A DNA stretch of 64,000 nucleotides from Pseudoalteromonas rhizosphaerae (GCF_902498845.1 NZ_CABVLM010000001.1:620001-684000); one strand, 5' to 3'. Shown: positions 8,234-18,041, counted from the first letter of the stretch. Numbers and translations: made by a program. Notes: a model not told the origin generated them from the letters alone.

Positions 8234-9703
8234 ATGTATATACAGTTACTTACAAACATTGATTGGGTAAGTGTTGGGATTGGTTTTAGTGTTGGCGCGG
8301 TGCTTTTTAGTGTTATTTATGCAAGTCGTGGTAAGCGACTAACAGCAGAGCTAAGTGAGCAGCAGCAACAACTAGCTTTATTGCAAACACAGTCCAATGA
8401 AAAACAGCAGCAATATACTGCCTTGATAGATGAACACGATTTACTTAAACAAAGCCACCAAGAACAACGCGACGAAACTCAGCACTATAAAACCCGCTTC
8501 ACTGAGCAAGAAAAGCAAAGCCAGCAATACAACCATTATTGGCGCAAGGCTGAAGCTGATTTAACAACACTACGAAGCGAATACAATGCCCGTGATGTTG
8601 AGCTCAATAATATGCGCACTATGCTTGAGCAAAAGCAAAGCCATTTTGAGCAGCAGTTACAACATATTAAAGAAAGCAAAGAGCAACTTAAAAAAGAATT
8701 TGAAAACCTTGCTAATCAAATACTCGAAGAAAAATCGCAAAAATTTAAAGTCCTTAATCAAGAAAGTATTGAGCAGCTGTTAAAACCTGTCCAAGGTGAG
8801 TTAAAAGGCTTCAGGGATAAATTGGAATCAATTCATGTTGAAGATCTAAAACAACGTGAAGCTCTGAAAATAGAGTTATTACATCTACAAGCGAAAAGCC
8901 AAGCAATCACTGAGCAAGCAGACAGGCTCAGTAACGCATTGCAAGGGCAAAAGAAAACCCAAGGTAATTGGGGCGAACTAATGCTTGAAAACGTGTTAGA
9001 CAGCGCAGGGTTGCGCGCTGGTACTGATTATAAACGCGAGGTATCGTTTAATACCGAAGAAGGCCGCCTGCGCCCTGACGTGGTGGTGTATTTGCCTCAA
9101 GGTCGGCATTTAGTGATTGACGCTAAAACTTCGCTAAACGCTTACACTCGCTACGTAAATGCAGATAATGAACTGCAGGCTCAACAAGCAATTAAAGAGC
9201 ATGTTGAGGCTGTAAAAGCGCGTATTAATGAGCTGGCGAGTAAATCATATGATCGCTTACCTGGGCTTAACTCTCCTGAAGTGGTGGTGATGTTTGTGCC
9301 GATAGAATCAGCCTTTGTTGAAGCACTTAAGTATCAAAGTGATATTTATCAACAAGCGATAGAAAAGAATATTCTGGTTGCCACCCCCACTACCCTTTTA
9401 ACCAGCTTAAATATTGTGAAACAGTTATGGCGCTTTGAAGAGCAAACTAAATACTCCAAAGAGTTGGCTAATCGCGCGGAGCGTTTTTATAGCAAGCTCA
9501 ACGGCTTTTTAACCAGCATGGAAGGTGTTGGTAAACAGTTAGATAAAGCCAAAGAAAGCTACGATAAAGCGTTTTCGCAGTTATATCGCGGTAAAGGCAA
9601 CCTAATAAAACAAGCCTCAGAATTTAAAGAGCTTGGCGTATCAGTACAAAAAGAACTACCCGCCGAAACGTTAGAGCGGGCGCAATTAGAGCTAGACGAA
9701 TAA
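8234..9703 (+). CDS. rmuC: RmuC family DNA recombination protein
   Basis: RmuC-type protein, in E. coli linked to limiting inversions at short inverted repeats; it has a nuclease-like core. An N-terminal membrane anchor (~11-30) is followed by a long glutamine-rich coiled coil (~35-200) and the conserved RmuC domain: GNWGELMLENVLDSAGLRAG, then RLRPDVVVYLPQGRHLVIDAK, and VVVMFVPIESAFVEAL. Length 489 is usual for the family. The ATG at 8234 begins the hydrophobic anchor. The cupin gene follows after 9 bases and probably shares the transcript. Confidence 0.95.
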   Translation: MYIQLLTNIDWVSVGIGFSVGAVLFSVIYASRGKRLTAELSEQQQQLALLQTQSNEKQQQYTALIDEHDLLKQSHQEQRDETQHYKTRFTEQEKQSQQYNHYWRKAEADLTTLRSEYNARDVELNNMRTMLEQKQSHFEQQLQHIKESKEQLKKEFENLANQILEEKSQKFKVLNQESIEQLLKPVQGELKGFRDKLESIHVEDLKQREALKIELLHLQAKSQAITEQADRLSNALQGQKKTQGNWGELMLENVLDSAGLRAGTDYKREVSFNTEEGRLRPDVVVYLPQGRHLVIDAKTSLNAYTRYVNADNELQAQQAIKEHVEAVKARINELASKSYDRLPGLNSPEVVVMFVPIESAFVEALKYQSDIYQQAIEKNILVATPTTLLTSLNIVKQLWRFEEQTKYSKELANRAERFYSKLNGFLTSMEGVGKQLDKAKESYDKAFSQLYRGKGNLIKQASEFKELGVSVQKELPAETLERAQLELDE

Positions 9704-9712
9704 GGAAATTGT

Positions 9713-10024
9713 ATGCAGATCATTCGTGGTAAAGAGTTCACCGCAACAAAGGCATGGGGAGCAAAAGATATTGCCAATATGAATGGCATCACTACCCGCT
9801 TACATTGGACTGATAAACCTTATAAATGGCATATCAATGATGGCGAAGAAGTCTTTGTGGTGCTTGATGGAGCCGTTGAAATGTTTTACAAACAAGATGG
9901 CGAGACGCACTCAACGGTACTGCAAAGTGGTGACATTTTTTATGCCTCAATAGGCACTGAGCACGTAGCACACCCTGTAGGTGAAGCGCGAGTGTTAGTT
10001 ATTGAAACGCAAGGTAGCGTTTAA
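9713..10024 (+). CDS. Small single-domain cupin protein
   Basis: A 103-residue cupin barrel. Cupin motif 1 is seen in the HINDGEEVFVVLDGAVEMFY stretch and motif 2 in GDIFYASIGTEHVAHP, supplying His and Glu candidates for a metal site. Small stand-alone cupins of this kind have varied or unknown substrates, so no reaction is assigned. The start has AAGGAAATTGT just upstream and follows rmuC by 9 bases. Confidence 0.88.
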   Translation: MQIIRGKEFTATKAWGAKDIANMNGITTRLHWTDKPYKWHINDGEEVFVVLDGAVEMFYKQDGETHSTVLQSGDIFYASIGTEHVAHPVGEARVLVIETQGSV

Positions 10025-10073
10025 GCTGCTCAAGTTTGATATTTAACTACTGAGTTTTTAGAGCAGCTTGTTT
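10023..10073 (+). terminator. Possible terminator after the cupin gene
   Basis: AAGCTGCTC (10023-10031) pairs with GAGCAGCTT (10061-10069), followed by GTTTT. The 29-base loop is long for an intrinsic terminator, so this is tentative. It starts inside the cupin stop codon. Confidence 0.4.
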
Positions 10074-10098
10074 TACCTTTACGGCAGCTAGAATCGAA

Positions 10099-11037
10099 TT
10101 GGATCAACAAATAATTATGAAAGATTTTATAAATAAAGGAATTGTTAAGCTAAAATCGACATCTAATAAAATGTTTGATGAATTAAATAAAGGCTATGTA
10201 TTAGCAAAAGAAATGATTGATGGTCTGCCTATTTTTATGTCATTTGAACGCTTTGGTACGCAAACCCCTACGTCATTTGATGAAAAGCATTATTTTGTAA
10301 TTCCTTTCGCACTATCGGAACATCAATTCGCTTTACACACCATGCGTTATTTGCCAAACGGCGTACCTGAGATTAATAACTTACCTAAGCGGCGTATTTT
10401 TCATTTTCCTAATGAGCATGCTGAGGCCGGACTTCGCCATTACATGCTAAATAGTGCTGATGCAATTATGCGTGATCAAGCTGTCGGGCAAACTAATTCA
10501 TTACAGTCGCTTGCTAATGATATTGATGCCTTAGATAAAAAGCTCACTTACGGAATGCTTTTGGTTGGTGGCTTAGCGGCTATTGCAAATCCATTGTTAG
10601 GAGCCAGCATTGCAGCTAAAGCTATGCTGCCAAGTATCACTGGCCTACTGAATAAATATGGTGTGCGTGCCTCTGCCGATAAATTGTCTCAATATCAACT
10701 TGAAAAAGAAATCAAAGCAGCCCAAAGCAATATAATTGCAGAGTTTGAGGCCGCAAATACGCTACAGTTGATCAACCCTATTTTACAAGAGTTAGAGTTA
10801 ACTCTTAGAACGACTGAAGCTGAGCATGATCCTATCAGTTCTTTTAATTTAGCAGATGGCTCACTATCAGAGTTTAATGACGACAAATGGCGTGAGTTAA
10901 CCGAAGTAGCGATTTGCCATGTCTATAAAGATGTTTATGATGATCCCTCATTACATAAACAAGCAAACTTAGATGCAAAAGACTTAAGGTGGTTAAAGTT
11001 AATGTTCGATGCAGAGGAAGCTAAGGAAAACACATGA
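10099..11037 (+). CDS. Uncharacterised protein with a central hydrophobic segment
   Basis: Not recognised. About 312 residues with one central hydrophobic stretch (TYGMLLVGGLAAIANPLLGASIAAKAML, ~149-176) that could be a membrane or hairpin-insertion segment, flanked by charged helical regions including a probable coiled coil (LEKEIKAAQSNIIAEFEAANTLQ). The annotated first codon is TTG (10099); an in-frame ATG at 10117 is an alternative and neither has a strong ribosome-binding site. The 3' end overlaps the next gene by ATGA, indicating translational coupling to the DJ-1/PfpI protein. Confidence 0.72.
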   Translation: MDQQIIMKDFINKGIVKLKSTSNKMFDELNKGYVLAKEMIDGLPIFMSFERFGTQTPTSFDEKHYFVIPFALSEHQFALHTMRYLPNGVPEINNLPKRRIFHFPNEHAEAGLRHYMLNSADAIMRDQAVGQTNSLQSLANDIDALDKKLTYGMLLVGGLAAIANPLLGASIAAKAMLPSITGLLNKYGVRASADKLSQYQLEKEIKAAQSNIIAEFEAANTLQLINPILQELELTLRTTEAEHDPISSFNLADGSLSEFNDDKWRELTEVAICHVYKDVYDDPSLHKQANLDAKDLRWLKLMFDAEEAKENT

Positions 11038-11615
11038 TGAATATTGCTATTTATATTTACGATGATGCCGAAGTGCTGGATTTTTCAGGCCCATTTGAAG
11101 TGTTTAGCACGGCAAAGCGTTTAGCAGACAATAACTGGCAGGTATTTTTTGTAGCCGAGCATGCCGGGCCGGTTATTGCCCGTGCAGGTTTTAGTGTAAA
11201 CCCCCATTACAGTTTTGCTGATCACCCCGCTTTTGATGTGCTGATTGTTGTAGGTGGTTTACATACACATGAGCTTGAAAAGCCAGCCGTAATAAACTGG
11301 ATCAGAGAAACCGCTGGCGCTGCTAGCAAAGTTGCCTCGGTGTGCACCGGCGCTTTTTTACTGGCCAAAGCGGGTTTACTTGATGGTTTAACGGTGACAA
11401 CTCATTGGGAAGATCAGAGCGATCTTGCTGCCATGTTCCCAGCTCTAAATGTGATCGCAAATAAGCGTTGGGTGTCACAAGGTAAATTAACTACTTCTGG
11501 CGGTATTTCTGCGGGTATTGATATGAGCTTAGCCCTAGTTGCAGAGCTAATAAGCCCAGCACACGCAGAGCTAACAGCAAAGCAAATGGAATATCAGTGG
11601 CATAAAAATGTTTAA
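11034..11615 (+). CDS. DJ-1/PfpI family protein
   Basis: Class I glutamine-amidotransferase-like fold of the DJ-1/PfpI group, closest in pattern to isonitrile-hydratase-like and AraC-N-terminal members. Signature segments are YDDAEVLDFSGPFEVF, the nucleophile elbow SVCTGAFLLAKAGLLDG with its cysteine, and TTHWEDQ. It stops after ~193 residues without an AraC DNA-binding tail. Substrate unknown. It overlaps the upstream unknown gene by four bases and converges with the LysR gene, sharing the last few bases. Confidence 0.88.
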   Translation: MMNIAIYIYDDAEVLDFSGPFEVFSTAKRLADNNWQVFFVAEHAGPVIARAGFSVNPHYSFADHPAFDVLIVVGGLHTHELEKPAVINWIRETAGAASKVASVCTGAFLLAKAGLLDGLTVTTHWEDQSDLAAMFPALNVIANKRWVSQGKLTTSGGISAGIDMSLALVAELISPAHAELTAKQMEYQWHKNV

Positions 11616-12493
11616 AGCCGCTGTTGAATAAATTCGTGCATGTAATCACGTAAACAAACCGCTTTTTTACTAAGTAAACGGCCGCTTGGCCAGATAGCAT
11701 AAATTTCGCGATTATGGCTTTGCCATTGTGGCAGCACCCTGACAAATTCTCCCGTTGCCAGCTCGTTTATAATTTCAAATCGAGGTAATAAGCCGACCCC
11801 TTGATGATCTGCCACTTGGTACTTAACAAAACTAGTATCGTTATAAATACTGCTAAAGCGGCACATATGTGTATAGCTTGCTCGCGTAGTTATGTGGGTG
11901 AGTGGCCAGTTATTTCTCAGCGTTGTGCCAATTAAGCGATGTTGTTTAAGATCGCTAGGTTCAGTGAGCACGGGTGCATTGGTTAAATAGCTTGGGGTCG
12001 CTACTAAAATAGAGTCGGCTTCTGCGAGCTTTTTTTGCTGTAATAACGAATCAGCTTGAGGGCCGATCCTGAGCGCTAAATCAGCTTGGTTTTTAATAAT
12101 ATCGTCAAGTTGATTACTTAAAATCAGCTCCAACTGAATATCAGGGTATTTCTTGCAAAACGACAACCACATCGGCTTTAAAAAACCATGACAGATATTC
12201 AGTGGCGCGAGCACTTTTAGCTTACCACTAAGTTGTTCTTTTTGTTGATTGAGTTGATAACGAGTTTGTTCAAATTGCTCAACTAAGTTGGCATAACTTT
12301 GATAGTACACCTGTCCTTGTTGTGTGAGTGTGCATTGGCGTGCAGAGCGATGCAGCAGTTTTTGCCCAAGGCGAGATTCAAGGCGCTGTAAACGCCGCGT
12401 AACTGTTGCCGCAGGCAGCGATAAATACTCCCCCGCTTGAGACAATCCTCCTTGTTGTACTATGTGCACAAACAGCACTATATCATCTAGCAT
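11612..12493 (-). CDS. LysR family transcriptional regulator
   Basis: N-terminal helix-turn-helix (LFVHIVQQGGLSQAGEYLSLPAATVTRRLQRLESRLGQ in two parts) and a C-terminal substrate-binding domain, 293 residues. It belongs to the common LysR subgroup with a weakly conserved effector domain. Divergent from the DUF2938 gene at 12594 with about 100 bases between starts, so the intergenic space is a candidate operator region, and DUF2938 plus tpm are candidate targets. The effector cannot be told from sequence. Confidence 0.93.
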   Translation of the reverse strand: MLDDIVLFVHIVQQGGLSQAGEYLSLPAATVTRRLQRLESRLGQKLLHRSARQCTLTQQGQVYYQSYANLVEQFEQTRYQLNQQKEQLSGKLKVLAPLNICHGFLKPMWLSFCKKYPDIQLELILSNQLDDIIKNQADLALRIGPQADSLLQQKKLAEADSILVATPSYLTNAPVLTEPSDLKQHRLIGTTLRNNWPLTHITTRASYTHMCRFSSIYNDTSFVKYQVADHQGVGLLPRFEIINELATGEFVRVLPQWQSHNREIYAIWPSGRLLSKKAVCLRDYMHEFIQQRL

Positions 12494-12593
12494 GATTCCA
12501 CTTTTGCAATTTAAGTTTGATTAAAGCTTTATATTTAACATTTTAGTAAGTCTATATCATTGCTCTTAGGTTTTCTTGTTAAAGAGTATTTTT

Positions 12594-13085
12594 ATGGAAC
12601 ACAGTATTAATTGGGTAGCTGTTATTGTTATCGGTGTAGGCGCAACAGCAGTGCTTGATAGTTGGTCGCTATTACTTGCGAAAGTGTTTGGCGTGCCATC
12701 TTTAAACTTTTGTATGGTCGGTCGCTGGATAAGCTTGATGCGAAGTGGTCAATTTAACCATACAGCAATAAACAAAGCGCCATCGCAAAAAGGCGAATGC
12801 GCAATCGGTTGGTTTATCCATTATGTAATAGGCGTTATTTTTAGTTTTACTTTTTTATTGGTTATGTCAAATGACTGGCTAGTATCCCCCCGCCTAATAC
12901 CCGCCCTTATATTTGGTTTAGCCACAGTATGTACGCCTTTTTTTATTATGCAACCTGCGCTTGGGCTGGGTATTGCTGCGAGTAAAACGCCAAGACCAGC
13001 GTCGGCCAGAGTTAAAAGCTGTGTATCACATTGTGTATTTGGTGCAGGAATTTATATCAGCTCGCTTGTTTTATTGCTATTTTGA
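12594..13085 (+). CDS. DUF2938 family membrane protein
   Basis: About 163 residues with four hydrophobic segments (WVAVIVIGVGATAVLDSW; WFIHYVIGVIFSFTFLLV; LIPALIFGLATVCTPFFIM; CVFGAGIYISSLVLLLF). The pattern GRW...G.F.H..I....P..GE...GW..HY matches DUF2938 proteins, whose function is unknown. The ATG at 12594 follows AAAGAG and is preferred over an upstream TTG. The tpm gene starts nine bases after the stop, so they are probably one transcript. Confidence 0.82.
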   Translation: MEHSINWVAVIVIGVGATAVLDSWSLLLAKVFGVPSLNFCMVGRWISLMRSGQFNHTAINKAPSQKGECAIGWFIHYVIGVIFSFTFLLVMSNDWLVSPRLIPALIFGLATVCTPFFIMQPALGLGIAASKTPRPASARVKSCVSHCVFGAGIYISSLVLLLF

Positions 13086-13094
13086 GGAGCTACT

Positions 13095-13736
13095 ATGTCT
13101 GCTGATTATTGGTTAAATCGTTGGAAAAACAATGATATTGGTTTTCATGAAAGCCGAGTAAATCCATACTTAGATCGTTATTTTACTAACTTGAAAATTC
13201 CTCAAAATGGCCGAGTTTTCGTGCCTTTATGTGGTAAAACAAACGACATTGCATGGCTACTCGAGCAGAATATACAGGTTGTGGGCGTTGAGCTCTGTGA
13301 AAGCGCCATTAAACACCTACTTGGCTCTTTAAATGTTACACCTACAGTAACGGTGCACGACAAGTTTAAACTGTATAGTGCGGATAATTTGGCTATTTGG
13401 GTGGGAGATATTTTTGCACTAACCGCCAACTTACTTGGATCTGTTGATGTTATATATGATCGCGGATCATTAGTAGCCCTGCCTTTTACACTACGTAAAA
13501 AATATAGCAGGCATGTAGTGATGATCACACAAAAAGCACCACAGCTACTTATTTGTTGTGTATATGATCAGTCTAAACGCGATGGCACACCATACAGTAT
13601 TAGCGCTCAAGAGGTATTTGATCACTATCACCATGCTTATTCGCTACAACTAATTAGATGTGAAGCTATTGCGAATGGAGTTAAAGGCGTTGTACCGGCA
13701 AATATAGTTGTTTGGCAGTTAAACAAAAAAGATTAA
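13095..13736 (+). CDS. tpm: Thiopurine S-methyltransferase
   Basis: SAM-dependent methyltransferase of the bacterial TPMT type, which methylates thiopurines and, in several bacteria, selenium or tellurium compounds. Diagnostic segments: N-terminal WLNRWKNNDIGFHE, PLCGKTNDIAWL (SAM-binding turn), VVGVELCESAI and DVIYDRGSLVALP. 213 residues is the normal length. GAGGAG lies just before the ATG. Follows DUF2938 by nine bases. Confidence 0.93.
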   Translation: MSADYWLNRWKNNDIGFHESRVNPYLDRYFTNLKIPQNGRVFVPLCGKTNDIAWLLEQNIQVVGVELCESAIKHLLGSLNVTPTVTVHDKFKLYSADNLAIWVGDIFALTANLLGSVDVIYDRGSLVALPFTLRKKYSRHVVMITQKAPQLLICCVYDQSKRDGTPYSISAQEVFDHYHHAYSLQLIRCEAIANGVKGVVPANIVVWQLNKKD

Positions 13737-13932
13737 ACTTTATGTTGTATATTGCATGTAATGTTTGGGGTCAATGGATGAATGCTTGCGATGAACGTTC
13801 TGATCTTATATGCAAACTTTGCTAAAGTATCTGTAGTTAACCTTGCTCAGTTTTACGAGCGAATCATTTTGTCACTTCCTCAACCATTTGAACAAATACA
13901 ATAACTAATAACAGCACTTTTAGGATCATATA

Positions 13933-16275
13933 ATGAATATAATCAAAACCTCAGGGCTTGTCCTGTCGGTATTGGCTGGGCTGTCGCTATCAGGCTGTTC
14001 GGTAACACACAACGTCACGGCTACAACAACGATGAATCAAATTAGCAATCCACTGTCGCTTGAACAAATCTATAAAGATAAATATTTCAAAGCGCAGCGT
14101 AGCACTTACTTTAAATGGCTTGATGATGGCACCGGCTACACCGTGCTTGAAGAACGTGGAAGCGAAAAAGATAAAAAAGACGACGCTGAAAATGCCAAAG
14201 CAGATGACGAAAAAGAGCACGGTGTAAAAGGCAACGACATTGTATTTTACAACGCCGATGGTACTGGCCGCAAAGTTCTAGTTGAGTTTGAAAAACTACT
14301 GCCAGAGGGCGCAGATGAGCCATTTGCAATCGAAAGCTACCAGTGGTCAAAAGACGGCAAATGGTTGATGGTATTTACCAATAGCGAGCAAGTGTGGCGC
14401 TCTCGCAGCCGTGGTGATTTTTGGCTCTTAAACCTTGAAACCAATAAATTACAGCAACTCGGCGGTGAGCAACCAGAACCTAAAAAACTGATGTTTGCTA
14501 AATTCTCACCAGACAGCTCAAAAGTAGCTTACGTGCGTGATAACAACATTTATATGCAAGCGGTTGGCAGCAACAAAGTAACAGCGCTTACAACCGATGG
14601 CAGCGCTAAAATCGTTAATGGTAACTTTGATTGGGTTTACGAAGAAGAATTCAGCATTGCTGATGGCTTTCGTTGGAGCCCAGATAACAAATCAATCGCC
14701 TATTGGCAGCTTGATACCAACGGCGTTAAGTTTTTCACCATGATCAACAACACCGACGAGCTTTACCCTACTTTAAAAGAGTTTCCTTACCCAAAAGCCG
14801 GTGAAACTAACTCGGCAGTACGCGTGGGGGTTGTTAGCCTTGCTGATAAGAAAACCCGCTGGGCCAAACTTGAAGGCGATAATCGCGACCGCTATATTCC
14901 TCGTATTAGCTGGGCAGGCACCGGTAAGGAATTAATGATCCAAGACTTAAACCGCCCGCAAAACCACAACAAGGTTTGGCTGTTCGATTGGCAAAAACAG
15001 CAATTGACCAAAATTTTAGAAGATAAAGACGATGCTTTTATCGAGTGGTTTTACAAAGCCAACTGGTCAAAAGATGGTAAGTTCTTTATTTGGCACAGCG
15101 AGCGCGACGGCTGGCGTCACCTTTATCGTGTATCTCGCGATGGTAAAACCATTATCGATTTAACCCCAGGTGATTACGATATTGTTGATATGCTGGCGCT
15201 AAACGAAGATAAGAACGTGATGTATTTTACCGCTTCGCCAGACGATGCAGGTCAACGTTATTTATTTAGTACGTCTTTGGATGGTAGTAGTAAACCTGTA
15301 CGCGTAACGCCTGCTGAATTTCAAGGTTCAAACAGCTATTACATGTCTAAAGATACCTCATGGGCAATGCACACTTACTCACAATTTGGCACGCCGCCAA
15401 CTAAAGAGATCATTAAAGTAAGCGATCACAGTAATGTTAAAACCTTAGTTGAAAATAAAGAGCTGAAAGAAAAACTCGCAGAGCAAAGCTTACCAAATCA
15501 CGAGTTCTTTAAAGTGAATGCGAGCGATGGCACTGAGCTTGACGGCTACATTATGTTCCCTAAAAACATGGATAACAGTAAAAAATACCCAATCGTTTTT
15601 TACGTGTATGGCGAACCGTGGGGCTCAACAGTGCAAGACCGCTTTGAAGGTGACAGCTACTTGTATAAATCACTATTAACGCAAAAAGGCTTTATTGTGG
15701 CATCGGTTGATAACCGTGGCACGCGAGCACCAAAAGGCCGTGATTGGCGTAAATCGATTTATAAAAAAATCGGCTCAGTCACTGTACAAGACCAAGTTGA
15801 TGCGCTTGATGCCATGGCAAAACGCTGGGATGTAATAGACACCGACCGTGTTGGTGTATGGGGTCACTCAGGCGGTGGCAGCTCAACCCTTAATTTATTG
15901 TTCCGCCATGGCGATAAGTTTAAAGTAGGTATTGCCTCAGCACCGGTGCCAGATATTCGCTTGTACGACACTATTTACCAAGAGCGTTATGCGGGTAACC
16001 CAAAGACCGATCCTGAAAGTTACGACAACACCTCGCCAATTACCTTTGCCAAAAACCTAACCGGTAAGCTATTGCTTATTCACGGCACAGGGGATGATAA
16101 CGTTCATTACCAGGGCTCAGAGCGTTTAATTAACGAGCTTGTTAAGTACAACAAACAGTTTGAGTTTTTCTCATATCCAAATCGCTCACATAGCTTACGA
16201 GAAGGCAAAGGTACCACCTTGCACTATCACACTATGATGGCCGATTTTTTTGAAAAGAACTTATTGAATCAATAA
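13933..16275 (+). CDS. Dipeptidyl peptidase IV-type S9 serine peptidase, lipoprotein
   Basis: Releases N-terminal dipeptides, typically X-Pro. A lipoprotein signal ends in LSGC (Cys22), so the enzyme should be anchored to an envelope membrane facing the periplasm or exterior. An N-terminal beta-propeller precedes a C-terminal alpha/beta hydrolase. The catalytic triad is Ser646 in GHSGGGS, Asp721/722 in GTGDDNVH and His753 in NRSHS. The propeller carries the YEEEF double-glutamate (FDWVYEEEFS) that binds the substrate amino terminus in DPP IV. Single-gene unit with its own terminator. Fits a marine peptide-degrading lifestyle. Confidence 0.95.
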   Translation: MNIIKTSGLVLSVLAGLSLSGCSVTHNVTATTTMNQISNPLSLEQIYKDKYFKAQRSTYFKWLDDGTGYTVLEERGSEKDKKDDAENAKADDEKEHGVKGNDIVFYNADGTGRKVLVEFEKLLPEGADEPFAIESYQWSKDGKWLMVFTNSEQVWRSRSRGDFWLLNLETNKLQQLGGEQPEPKKLMFAKFSPDSSKVAYVRDNNIYMQAVGSNKVTALTTDGSAKIVNGNFDWVYEEEFSIADGFRWSPDNKSIAYWQLDTNGVKFFTMINNTDELYPTLKEFPYPKAGETNSAVRVGVVSLADKKTRWAKLEGDNRDRYIPRISWAGTGKELMIQDLNRPQNHNKVWLFDWQKQQLTKILEDKDDAFIEWFYKANWSKDGKFFIWHSERDGWRHLYRVSRDGKTIIDLTPGDYDIVDMLALNEDKNVMYFTASPDDAGQRYLFSTSLDGSSKPVRVTPAEFQGSNSYYMSKDTSWAMHTYSQFGTPPTKEIIKVSDHSNVKTLVENKELKEKLAEQSLPNHEFFKVNASDGTELDGYIMFPKNMDNSKKYPIVFYVYGEPWGSTVQDRFEGDSYLYKSLLTQKGFIVASVDNRGTRAPKGRDWRKSIYKKIGSVTVQDQVDALDAMAKRWDVIDTDRVGVWGHSGGGSSTLNLLFRHGDKFKVGIASAPVPDIRLYDTIYQERYAGNPKTDPESYDNTSPITFAKNLTGKLLLIHGTGDDNVHYQGSERLINELVKYNKQFEFFSYPNRSHSLREGKGTTLHYHTMMADFFEKNLLNQ

Positions 16276-16298
16276 CTCAATAAGTTAGTTTAGAGACT

Positions 16299-16336
16299 AA
16301 AAAGCCACATACTAATAAATAGTATGTGGCTTTTTT
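16299..16336. terminator. Bidirectional intrinsic terminator
   Basis: AAAAAGCCACATACT pairs perfectly with AGTATGTGGCTTTTT around a seven-base loop. A-run on one side and T-run on the other, so it can serve the peptidase gene (+) and the Fic gene arriving on the minus strand. Confidence 0.9.
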
Positions 16337-16381
16337 AATCAAAATGTAACGAGGGTTTACAAATTAAATCGAGAGGAAAAA

Positions 16382-17743
16382 CTATCTAGCTTTCCAGTCT
16401 TCGACTATTTTCTTAGGGCTACAAATGGAATACACCCATTCTCTTCCATGTTTTTGTTTTGTAAATAATTTTAGTTCGACCAAACCGTTTAAAACATTTG
16501 CAGCAGTATTATATGCACATCCTAAATTTTCTTTTACATTCACAGCTGTAAAACTTTGCGCTACACCTCCTCTTGCTACTTGGAACACCGTTTGTTGTTT
16601 ATCATTTAATTTTTTATATAGGCCTGATTCCCATAACCATTTATTAAATAACTCAGTTTCTTTTAAGGTCTTTTCATAAGACTCTTTAAACTGACTTATT
16701 GCTCTGATGATTATATTGCATTGATAATCAAGGAAGTATGTTAGGTCCATTTCATCTGTTTCTGTATATAAATAACTTTTACCATACTGAATTGGTGCAG
16801 TTTTTAATAAAACGCTGATAGCAATATATCTAAATGCTGCAAAATCATTTTTAAACATATACCAATAAAATAAGGCCCTAGCTACACGACCATTCCCATC
16901 CCTAAAAGGGTGCTCATAGCCGATTGCAAAGTGTAGCGCTATCGCTTTGACTAAAGGATGAAAATAGTTTCTATTATCAATGTCGTGATGGCATATATTT
17001 ATCCATTTCGATAACTCTTTTATCCTTTTTGTTAACCCTTTTGCTGGGGGAGGTGTATGGACTGTATTTCCTTCAGCATCAACGACTTCAACATCATCAT
17101 CTTTTCTAAATACGCCTGGTGTGTAATTGTCATTATTAATATTATCCACACCTATTTTGTGTAGTTCTAGGATTAACTCGATAGAAAGCTGTTCATTTCT
17201 ATTTTCCCAAGCGAATTTCATCATTTTAAAGTTTCCTACGATCATTTTCTCGTCAGGGGAGCGTGGCTTTCTTTTTCTTTTTAGTAAGTCCTTAGCTACT
17301 TTTGTGGTTGTTGCTGCGCCTTCTAGTTGACTGCTACTGATCGCTTCATCTTCAACAAGGTCATTTAATAAATATTCTAAGTGCTTTTCTTCTCCAACTT
17401 TACTACACATCCACTCTAAAGAGGCATTGGTTGTGTTTCTGTCGGTTTCTGAGATCGCTTTTTGAATTGTTGGGGAGAGATAAAATTTACAAAGCTTTTT
17501 TGGATCTCCAACTTCAAATACATCCTGAAGTTGTCTTTCCCTTGCCATTTTTAAAACTGACCAAGATACACTCGAGTCAAGACCTTTAGGAAGACGGTAT
17601 TTAAATTCATCGAAATGTAGATAACGACCTTTAGAATCAGTTGGTGAAAATAAACTCATATATTCATCTATTTTAGATGGTTCATTTTCTGCAATATACT
17701 GAAAAGGACTGGTTTTTAGTCGACTAGGTGGTCTAGTTATCAT
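16382..17743 (-). CDS. Fic/DOC family protein with inhibitory helix and winged helix
   Basis: Fic-fold enzyme, most likely an AMP-transferase acting on protein hydroxyls. The active-site motif HPFRDGNGR is intact at residues 278-286. The autoinhibitory motif S-x-x-x-E-G is seen N-terminally at 137-142 (SSQLEG), placing it in the class with an internal N-terminal inhibitory helix. The C-terminal ~90 residues (VFQVARGGVAQSFTAVNVKENLGCAYNTAANVLNGLVEL) look like a winged helix, common in these proteins. No antitoxin gene is needed or seen. Lies in an AT-rich accessory stretch; target unknown. Confidence 0.93.
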   Translation of the reverse strand: MITRPPSRLKTSPFQYIAENEPSKIDEYMSLFSPTDSKGRYLHFDEFKYRLPKGLDSSVSWSVLKMARERQLQDVFEVGDPKKLCKFYLSPTIQKAISETDRNTTNASLEWMCSKVGEEKHLEYLLNDLVEDEAISSSQLEGAATTTKVAKDLLKRKRKPRSPDEKMIVGNFKMMKFAWENRNEQLSIELILELHKIGVDNINNDNYTPGVFRKDDDVEVVDAEGNTVHTPPPAKGLTKRIKELSKWINICHHDIDNRNYFHPLVKAIALHFAIGYEHPFRDGNGRVARALFYWYMFKNDFAAFRYIAISVLLKTAPIQYGKSYLYTETDEMDLTYFLDYQCNIIIRAISQFKESYEKTLKETELFNKWLWESGLYKKLNDKQQTVFQVARGGVAQSFTAVNVKENLGCAYNTAANVLNGLVELKLFTKQKHGREWVYSICSPKKIVEDWKAR

Positions 17744-17887
17744 TTCTATCTCAAAATTGAATACAATTGAAATAGTTATATATCATTAAAGTAGTATTAT
17801 TTCAAAATCTTTATTTGTTGAAATAAGAAAGTTAGAAAGGACACGGCTAATTTTTATTTTAAAATTACTTCGAACATCCTAACTACA

Positions 17888-18041
17888 TCAATCCAACAAC
17901 CCTTCTACCCATTCCAAAACTAGGCGAGTATCTCGGGTTTGAAAGCGCTGTTTATTGGGTATGTAGTAGCAAAACTCTGATGCAACTGCCTGAGTATCAT
18001 AGCTTTTAAGTAACTCGGTATTTAATAGCCGTTGCACAAGT
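17888..18041 (-). pseudogene. 3'-end remnant of a LysR regulator gene
   Basis: About 150 bases match the 3' end of the intact LysR gene at 20246-21103 at roughly 89% by eye, in the same orientation, and most differences are silent. The encoded C-terminus (YYIPNKQRFQTRDTRLVLEW) is preserved and ends in its own TGA. The match stops abruptly at ~18041. It is either one edge of a duplication or what is left of a replaced homologue. The rest of 17744-18245 shows no gene. Confidence 0.85.

Noticed and set aside
13742..13825. 27-residue frame after tpm
   Set aside because: No ribosome-binding site and no family; not supported as a gene.
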